A program made the position numbers and the translations under genes. A stretch of 10,619 nucleotides of DNA. Origin: Rhodospirillales bacterium 47_12_T64 (lineage in GTDB: Bacteria; Pseudomonadota; Alphaproteobacteria; Kiloniellales; Kiloniellaceae). The stretch lies in contig MABB01000101.1 in assembly GCA_002162915.1 (NCBI GenBank), positions 1 through 10,619 of the forward strand, in the 5' to 3' direction. Within the stretch, counting starts at the first letter, position 1, and every line of letters starts with the position of its first letter. Of this stretch, positions 6,109 to 10,619 are shown one piece after another. A model generated the notes under the pieces. The model saw only the letters and a program-made list of their open reading frames with translations. It did no database searches and was not told the DNA's origin.

Positions 6109-7299
6109 TCATGTCCTTGAACGCAACTTTCTAACCGCTGTAACCAACAGAACGATAGCTTGATCAACGTCATCTTCTTTTGTGAAGCGGCCAAGGCCAA
6201 TTCTTAAGGAGGACAAAGCCTGTTCATCGTTATACCCCAATGCCTTGAGCACATAAGACGGCTCAAGATCCGCCGAGGTACAGGCAGACCCCATAGAAAG
6301 AGCCAACTCTGGTAGCGATTTCATAATCTCGGCCCCGGAAACACCTTCGAAAGTGACATTCAGGTTTCCGGGTATCCGCTGATCGGGGTCTCCATTAAAC
6401 TGCAGTCCGTCGAGCTGCGCGCTCAATCCATCGCGAAAATGATGACTTAAGGCAGACAGGCGATCATATTCCGCAAACATCTCTTCGTTGGCGAATTGCG
6501 CCGCCGCACCAAGACCAACACAAAGAGGAGTTGCAAGTGTACCGGATCGTAACCCACGCTCTTGTCCTCCCCCATCGATCAGGGGCTCAAGGCGAATGCG
6601 GGGGCGTCTTCGAACATATAGTGCGCCGATCCCTTTAGGACCGTAAATCTTATGGCCTGAGATACTCATAAGATCGATCTGCATCTTGTTCACATCAAGG
6701 GGAATCTTACCGACAGCCTGCGCAGCATCCGTGTGAAACTTCGCACCCACAGCCTTACAGATTTCGCCAATTTTTGTCAGGTGCTGGATAACGCCGATCT
6801 CATTGTTCACAGCCATGATGGAAACAAGCGCGGTTTCATCCGTAACGGCTTTGGTCAACTCATCCAAATCAATCAAGCCCGATACATCAACGGGCAAACG
6901 GATAATCTCGAAGCCTTCGCGCTCTAACCTGTTCACTGATTCCAGAACGCACTTGTGTTCTATCGTCGTGGTTACGATCCGGTTGCGCGGCGTCCCCTTG
7001 GGGTTATCACGCAGAAAATGGGCAAGTCCTTTAATGGCCAGATTATTTGATTCCGTGGCCCCAGAGGTAAAGATAATCTCTCTTGGATCGGCCCCGATGA
7101 CGTCGGCAATTTGTTGGCGGGCCCGATCAACGACCTCTTCAGCTTCCCAGCCGTAGGCATGATCGACCGAGTGAGGGTTGCCAAAGCTCTCACTAAAGAA
7201 AGGCATCATCGCCTTGACCACCCTTGGGTCGGTCGGTGTGGTTGCCTGATAATCGAGATAGATAGGCTTGATAGATCGGTTCGCTTTTTTGTTCTGCAT
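6109..7299 (-). CDS. iscS: Cysteine desulfurase, IscS type, lacking the C-terminal tail
   Basis: This 396-residue PLP enzyme takes sulfur from L-cysteine as an enzyme-bound persulfide, releasing alanine. Group I landmarks are YLDYQATTP (14-22), GATESNN, H115 in TIEHK, D191 and Q194 in FHTDAAQ, PLP lysine K217 in SGHKIYGPKG, GGGQERGLRSGT, the active cysteine C340 in the SMGSACTSADLEPSYVL loop, and R366. Compared with E. coli IscS (404 residues, K206, C328) the core is shifted by 11-12 residues by an N-terminal extension. The protein stops about 20 residues earlier, so the tail that contacts IscU is missing. The ATG at 7299 lies 18 bases after the stop of the other desulfurase gene, so the two are very likely co-transcribed. 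It could supply Fe-S assembly, tRNA thiolation or both. No scaffold gene is in view. Confidence 0.93.
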   Translation of the reverse strand: MQNKKANRSIKPIYLDYQATTPTDPRVVKAMMPFFSESFGNPHSVDHAYGWEAEEVVDRARQQIADVIGADPREIIFTSGATESNNLAIKGLAHFLRDNPKGTPRNRIVTTTIEHKCVLESVNRLEREGFEIIRLPVDVSGLIDLDELTKAVTDETALVSIMAVNNEIGVIQHLTKIGEICKAVGAKFHTDAAQAVGKIPLDVNKMQIDLMSISGHKIYGPKGIGALYVRRRPRIRLEPLIDGGGQERGLRSGTLATPLCVGLGAAAQFANEEMFAEYDRLSALSHHFRDGLSAQLDGLQFNGDPDQRIPGNLNVTFEGVSGAEIMKSLPELALSMGSACTSADLEPSYVLKALGYNDEQALSSLRIGLGRFTKEDDVDQAIVLLVTAVRKLRSRT

Positions 7300-7317
7300 T
7301 ATCTTCGATAGACCGTT

Positions 7318-8430
7318 CTATTCCGGCCGTTCCCCTTTACGCTGGAACAACCCAATCCAGGCATCAGCAAAAAGATCCAAATCTTCCGGGCTCGAGTTCC
7401 AACCCGTTGAAATTCTGATCGCTTCACCCGCAGCCTTGTCATCTGCCCCCATAGCCTTGAGAACATGAGAAGCCTGTACCTTGCCCGAAGAACAAGCTGA
7501 ACCTGAAGATACCGCATATCCTTCGAGATCAAGCACCATCAACTGGGTATCAGAGGGCACACCCGGCATTGAAATCGTCGTTGTATTGGGAACACGGGGA
7601 ACTTCCAAGCCAAAAACCCGGGCATTCGGCGCCGCCGCCAGTAATTTCTGTTCCATTACATCCCGGGCCCGGGATTTTTCTGACATATCAGAAAGCCCCT
7701 CATGCGACAGCCTCGCCGCCACACCAAAGCCAACGATACCAGGAACATTTTCAGTCCCCCCACGCCGACGCCTTTCCTGACCGCCACCCAACTGTTGAGC
7801 CACGATCTCGAGCCCTTTGCCAAGGATCATAGCACCGACGCCTTGCGGGCCACCAAGCTTATGAGAAGAAATTGTTGTGAAATCAACCCCGAGTTCCTCG
7901 CAATTGAAAGGAATTTTTCCCGCAGCCTGAACAGCATCACAATGAACCAGAGCCCCTTTCGTATGCGCGAGCTTCACTATCTCTTCAACAGGCTGTAAAA
8001 CGCCGGTTTCATTATTGGCCATCATAATGGAGACAAGGGTATTCTCCCCCTCTTCATCGAGTAATGTTTCCAAGACTGAGAGATTAATGCGCCCCTGATT
8101 ATCCACCGGGATAATTTCCGCACTTGCATGAACCTGTAACACAGACGGGTGTTCGATTGAGGAAACCAAGATCCGACTGCGGCCAGAGCCTTTCAGAGAA
8201 AGGTTATTCGCCTCTGTTCCACCAGATGTAAAAACCACCCGTGCAGGCTTACTTCCAACTAATGCAGCAATTTCAGCTCGCGCATCTTCGACCAAACGTC
8301 TGGCAGCACGGCCGTATTCGTGGATGGAAGATGGGTTACCCGTTTGCCCGAGTGCGGAAGCCACAGCCTCAATCACTTCGGGTCGAACGGGGGCAGTGGC
8401 GTTATAATCAAGATAGATAGAACGGCGCAT
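7318..8430 (-). CDS. Class V cysteine desulfurase, NifS-like
   Basis: This 370-residue paralogue of the next gene is shorter and clearly diverged. Landmarks are IYLDYNATAPV (5-15), GNPSSIH, SGGTEANN, H94 in SIEHPSV, MMANNETGVLQP, D165 and Q168 in HCDAVQA, PLP lysine K191 in SSHKLGGPQG, RRRGGTENV, the active cysteine C313 in SSGSACSSGK, and R339 in IRISTGW. All catalytic residues are present, so it should be an active sulfur donor. It begins with ATG at 8430, 64 bases after the iscR stop, with only a weak purine-rich ribosome site. Order iscR, this gene, iscS suggests control by IscR. Related enzymes are often labelled NifS or IscS without distinction. I cannot tell from sequence whether it serves general Fe-S assembly, a dedicated client, or selenium chemistry. 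Confidence 0.92.
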   Translation of the reverse strand: MRRSIYLDYNATAPVRPEVIEAVASALGQTGNPSSIHEYGRAARRLVEDARAEIAALVGSKPARVVFTSGGTEANNLSLKGSGRSRILVSSIEHPSVLQVHASAEIIPVDNQGRINLSVLETLLDEEGENTLVSIMMANNETGVLQPVEEIVKLAHTKGALVHCDAVQAAGKIPFNCEELGVDFTTISSHKLGGPQGVGAMILGKGLEIVAQQLGGGQERRRRGGTENVPGIVGFGVAARLSHEGLSDMSEKSRARDVMEQKLLAAAPNARVFGLEVPRVPNTTTISMPGVPSDTQLMVLDLEGYAVSSGSACSSGKVQASHVLKAMGADDKAAGEAIRISTGWNSSPEDLDLFADAWIGLFQRKGERPE

Positions 8431-8494
8431 TTGAAGGTCTCACACCTAGTAAAGCCAAGTTTATCAAGACAATGGCTCAATTTGAAAATGGTTA

Positions 8495-8965
8495 TTACTC
8501 GGCAGCAACACCGTCTTTAGGGTCTGATGACATAAACATATCCAATCCCGGCTCAATACGACGTTCGATTACGTCTGCCAAGGAAACACTGTTCAAATAG
8601 CCATAGATATGGTTCGAAAGGCCAAGCCAGAGATCGTGTGTAACACAACGGCTTTTGTCTTTTCGACATCCTTGCGGACTTGTCGGTGTACAAGCTGTTG
8701 CTTTTATGGGTTCTTCAACAGCTCGAAAAATCTCTGAGATCATCGTCTTATTTGCTTCTTTTGCCATCTTGTAACCCCCGCCGGGGCCGCGCACAGAGGC
8801 AACCAGATTTTCCCGTCTCAGCTTGGCAAAAAGCTGTTCGAGATAAGAAAGAGATATCTCTTGACGGTCAGCAATTTCGGCCAAGGATACAGGGCGCTCA
8901 TTTGCATAGAGCGCCAGATCAACCATTGCCATAACCGCATAGCGCCCTTTTGTGCTAAGTTTCAC
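8495..8965 (-). CDS. iscR: Rrf2 family Fe-S regulator IscR
   Basis: This 156-residue winged-helix repressor of the Rrf2 family begins MKLSTKGRYAVMAMVDLA. The recognition region ISLSYLEQLFAKLRR (37-51) includes E43, the discriminating residue in E. coli IscR, and is followed by the wing SVRGPGGGY (58-65). The cluster ligands are C92, C100, C107 and H110 in RCVTHDLW. They are spaced x7, x6, x2, against x5, x5, x2 in E. coli, so the loop is three residues longer. The protein senses Fe-S status through a 2Fe-2S cluster and normally represses its own operon when clusters are plentiful. The start is GTG at 8965, nine bases after AGGAG (8975-8979). An ATG seven bases earlier is out of frame and ends after five codons. 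A 22-bp palindrome upstream is a likely operator. Confidence 0.94.
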   Translation of the reverse strand: MKLSTKGRYAVMAMVDLALYANERPVSLAEIADRQEISLSYLEQLFAKLRRENLVASVRGPGGGYKMAKEANKTMISEIFRAVEEPIKATACTPTSPQGCRKDKSRCVTHDLWLGLSNHIYGYLNSVSLADVIERRIEPGLDMFMSSDPKDGVAAE

Positions 8966-8974
8966 GGCCCATCA

Positions 8975-8979
8975 CTCCT
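8975..8979 (-). promoter_or_regulatory. Ribosome binding site fixing the GTG start of iscR
   Basis: AGGAG on the minus strand is nine bases from GTG 8965. An intervening ATG at 8972-8970 is only two bases away and leads to a five-codon frame, so it is not the start. Confidence 0.7.
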
Positions 8980-9009
8980 AAGTATCCAAGTAACAATCTG
9001 ATTACGGTC

Positions 9010-9031
9010 ATCTAATTTACAGTCATTAGAT
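9010..9031. promoter_or_regulatory. Palindrome upstream of iscR, candidate IscR operator
   Basis: Perfect 7-bp arms ATCTAAT (9010-9016) and ATTAGAT (9025-9031) surround an 8-base spacer. The site lies 45-66 bases before the iscR GTG, in the only gap between cysE and iscR. Its size and symmetry suit a dimeric Rrf2 regulator. On the minus strand the arm includes TCTAAT, five of six matches to a -10 box, so binding could block polymerase. It does not match the full E. coli type 1 IscR consensus. Confidence 0.5.
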
Positions 9032-9076
9032 AACCCGACCTCATTCTTTATTAGCATTTTATACGACAAGTCCAGG

Positions 9077-9844
9077 TTAACATTCTCCTTGGGGAGTAAC
9101 ATCATCTCCAGCCTCGCCCTTCTTGTCTGTTTCCGCCTTTTTTGTCAGCAGGTTTTTTTGATAATCATCATGACCTTCCAAGGTATTCAAACGCCTGCGA
9201 AGCGATTGAACCTCATCAAGAAGCCCCTCTAGCGTACGCGCGACAGGATCAGGAACATCCCCAGTTGGCGTCCCGTAAGCCACAAAGGGACGATCTTCAA
9301 CAACGACGGGTTTCGGGTTAACAACCTTACCCGGAATGCCCACAACAGTTGCACAGCAAGGCACATCTTTGGTCACAACCGCATTGGCCCCGATACGGGC
9401 ATTGCGAGCGACAGTTATCGGTCCCAGAACCTGAGCACCTGATCCGACAATTGTCCCGCATTCCAACGTAGGATGACGCTTGGTTCCGCGTTGACTATCA
9501 GAATCGACACTAGGGGCAACACCACCCAAAGTCACGCCGTGATAGAGCGTCACATTGTCGCCGATCACAGAAGTCTCTCCGATAACGACGCCCATGCCGT
9601 GATCGATAAAAAAGCCTTTGCCAATCGTCGCACCGGGATGAATTTCGATTCCGGTAACAATTCGGCCGAGATGAGAAAGACAGCGTGCCAGCAAACACCA
9701 GTCACTTCGCCACAGTTTATTCGACAGACGGTGAAGACTAACAGCTTGAAATCCCGGATAACAAAGAACCACCTCCATACGCGAACGCGCGGCTGGATCA
9801 CGGGACATCGTGGCGTCAATTTCGGCTTTTAATCTGTCGAACAT
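9077..9844 (-). CDS. cysE: Serine O-acetyltransferase, short (EpsC-like) form
   Basis: This 255-residue cytoplasmic enzyme transfers acetyl from acetyl-CoA to L-serine, giving O-acetylserine for cysteine synthase. A short helical N-terminus (1-60) precedes a left-handed beta-helix of hexapeptide repeats (about 65-175: [58 protein letters not shown]). Catalytic H82 in FIDHGMG and H124 in KRHPTL correspond to E. coli H158 and H193. It lacks the long N-terminal domain of enteric CysE. After the repeats comes a tail of about 75 residues with a short coiled coil (205-224) and a charged end closing in GEC, not the C-terminal isoleucine that docks CysK. ATG 9844 has GAGGA (9852-9856) seven bases upstream. 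It is the first gene of the leftward cluster, 111 bases before iscR, and supplies the cysteine the desulfurases consume. Confidence 0.93.
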   Translation of the reverse strand: MFDRLKAEIDATMSRDPAARSRMEVVLCYPGFQAVSLHRLSNKLWRSDWCLLARCLSHLGRIVTGIEIHPGATIGKGFFIDHGMGVVIGETSVIGDNVTLYHGVTLGGVAPSVDSDSQRGTKRHPTLECGTIVGSGAQVLGPITVARNARIGANAVVTKDVPCCATVVGIPGKVVNPKPVVVEDRPFVAYGTPTGDVPDPVARTLEGLLDEVQSLRRRLNTLEGHDDYQKNLLTKKAETDKKGEAGDDVTPQGEC

Positions 9845-9862
9845 TCGTTCGTCCTCAATCTC

Positions 9863-9888
9863 TACCTTTTACTTTCTTGAAAAAGGTA
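9863..9888. repeat. Inverted repeat in cysE leader
   Basis: TACCTTTT (9863-9870) and AAAAGGTA (9881-9888) are perfect 8-bp complements around ten bases. The repeat sits six bases upstream of the cysE ribosome site. It could form a leader hairpin that influences translation, or be a protein binding site. It has no T-tract in either direction that would make a strong terminator. Confidence 0.45.
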
Positions 9889-9910
9889 TTTGGCTCAGAG
9901 CAACCTCTAG

Positions 9911-9916
9911 ATTATA
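9911..9916 (-). promoter_or_regulatory. Candidate -10 box for cysE
   Basis: The minus strand reads TATAAT exactly, within TGTATATAAT, about 67 bases before the cysE ATG. No good -35 hexamer is found at 16-18 bases, so an activator or an extended -10 would be needed. Confidence 0.35.
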
Positions 9917-9953
9917 TACAATGCATTGGAATCACACTGCACATCCTTTGCGA

Positions 9954-9959
9954 TATAAT
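9954..9959 (+). promoter_or_regulatory. Candidate -10 box for the alpha/beta hydrolase gene
   Basis: A perfect TATAAT lies on the plus strand in the divergent gap 9845-10088, about 130 bases before the hydrolase ATG. The hexamer 17 bases upstream (ATCACA) is a poor -35, so this is tentative. The rest of the gap shows only a direct repeat CAAGTGT (9978 and 9987) and the 8-bp palindrome GTCTAGAC (10028-10035). Confidence 0.3.
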
Positions 9960-10088
9960 AATCCGGGTCGCTAAGGTCAAGTGTAGCAAGTGTTTAGACC
10001 GCCAACACAATAACTTATGTGGAGATAGTCTAGACAGGTGAACGGCTGAAATAAAGCCTCGAAGTCAACTAAAGGGAACAGTGACTGT

Positions 10089-10619
10089 ATGCCTGATATT
10101 ATTCTGAACGGCCCAGAAGGTCGTCTTGAAGGACGCTATTTTCACAATCCGACACCAAATGCGCCCATTGCGTTGATGCTCCACCCGCATCCTCAACATG
10201 GCGGCACAATGAACAACAAAATCGTTTACACGATGTTCAACTCATTCAAGGCCCAAGGCTTTTCGGTCCTGCGCTTTAACTTCCGTGGCGTGGGACGCTC
10301 GCAAGGTACCTTTGCTGATGGCGAAGGCGAACTTTCCGATGCAGCATCCGCACTGGATTGGCTCCAGTCCGTAAATGCCAATGCAAGCCAGTGCTGGGTA
10401 TCCGGGTTTTCATTCGGCGCCTGGATCAGCATGCAACTGCTCATGCGTCGACCAGAGATCGATGGCTTTATCTCCATCGCCCCTCCGGCCAACATGTTCG
10501 ATTTCAGCTTTTTGGCCCCTTGCCCTTCATCCGGCTTGATCGTTCAGGGCCAGCGCGACGAAGTTGTACCCGAATCAGCAACTGCAAAACTGGTTGATAA
10601 GCTGAACACGCAAAAAGGT
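10089..10619 (+). CDS. Alpha/beta hydrolase (COG2945-like), C-terminus beyond right edge
   Basis: The frame is open for 177 codons from ATG 10089 to the window end. It has the alpha/beta-hydrolase fold: LMLHPHPQHGGTMNNK (29-44) with the oxyanion-region HPHP, FNFRGVGRSQG (63-73), nucleophile S108 in GFSFGAW, and acid D157 in QGQRDEVVP. The catalytic histidine should lie beyond the edge. The HPHPxxGG and NFRGVGxSxG pattern is that of small predicted hydrolases of the COG2945 type, which have no signal peptide and usually no assigned substrate. AGGGA (10073-10077) precedes the start by 11 bases, slightly long. It is divergent from cysE. Hydrolases of this type often neighbour Fe-S genes in alphaproteobacteria, but a functional link is only a guess. 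Confidence 0.88.
   Translation, partial: MPDIILNGPEGRLEGRYFHNPTPNAPIALMLHPHPQHGGTMNNKIVYTMFNSFKAQGFSVLRFNFRGVGRSQGTFADGEGELSDAASALDWLQSVNANASQCWVSGFSFGAWISMQLLMRRPEIDGFISIAPPANMFDFSFLAPCPSSGLIVQGQRDEVVPESATAKLVDKLNTQKG

Noticed and set aside
8431..8494. Regulatory hairpin between iscR and the first desulfurase gene
   Set aside because: The only complementary arms (AGCCA/TGGCT) are five bases with a long loop, within chance expectation.
9040..9085. Ten-codon frame overlapping the cysE stop, preceded by AAGGAG
   Set aside because: The spacing to the ATG is too short, and the peptide resembles nothing and would be a chance frame.
9925..9942. Sigma-54-like promoter TTGG...TGC
   Set aside because: The distance between the GG and GC elements is one base short of the strict sigma-54 spacing, and the flanking consensus is poor.
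10226..10495. Minus-strand frame inside the alpha/beta hydrolase gene
   Set aside because: It is the antisense of the conserved GFSFGAW and FRGVGRSQG region.

Overview
The window looks like chromosome from a Gram-negative alphaproteobacterium of moderate GC, plausibly a marine or freshwater Rhodospirillales-type organism. I infer this from protein style and gene order (serine acetyltransferase, IscR, two class V cysteine desulfurases, adrenodoxin-type ferredoxin). No phylogeny was run. All genes are of recognisable families, and there is no transposase, integrase, CRISPR array, tRNA or rRNA.

Left third (1-3204, minus strand): two cyclic-di-GMP/sensory genes in tandem. The upstream one (3204 to 1456) encodes a receiver-GGDEF-EAL protein. 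The downstream one (1401 to beyond the left edge) encodes a membrane sensor with a periplasmic CHASE domain and a cytoplasmic PAS domain; its output domain lies outside the window. A gene-free divergent region (3205-3518) carries an inverted repeat and two 11-bp direct repeats 30 bp apart.

Middle (3519-4822, plus strand): a CPA1/NhaP-type Na+/H+ antiporter. The first 29 residues of the protein expected for the family are present, but they are separated from the main frame by a one-base excess in a run of eight T. The gene is therefore frameshifted, slippage-dependent, or the base is an assembly error. A 16-bp-stem inverted repeat closes the gene and faces the convergent tenA.

Right two thirds (4868-9844, minus strand): a sulfur and Fe-S supply cluster. 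In transcription order it reads cysE (O-acetylserine synthesis, towards cysteine), iscR (Fe-S sensing repressor), a NifS-like cysteine desulfurase, an IscS-like cysteine desulfurase, a 2Fe-2S ferredoxin, and after a clear terminator tenA (thiamine salvage). CysE helps make cysteine, the desulfurases take sulfur from it, and the ferredoxin is the probable electron donor for cluster assembly. IscR probably acts at a 22-bp palindrome just upstream of itself. No scaffold (IscU, SufB) or chaperone is encoded in the window, and the IscS-like protein lacks the C-terminal tail that docks IscU in E. coli. The ferredoxin seems to have its own promoter and a leader with dyad repeats.

Right edge (10089-end, plus strand): a partial alpha/beta hydrolase of the COG2945 type, divergent from cysE. 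I see no wholly new system. The best leads are the antiporter frameshift, the altered EAL motif, the tailless IscS and the regulatory palindromes.
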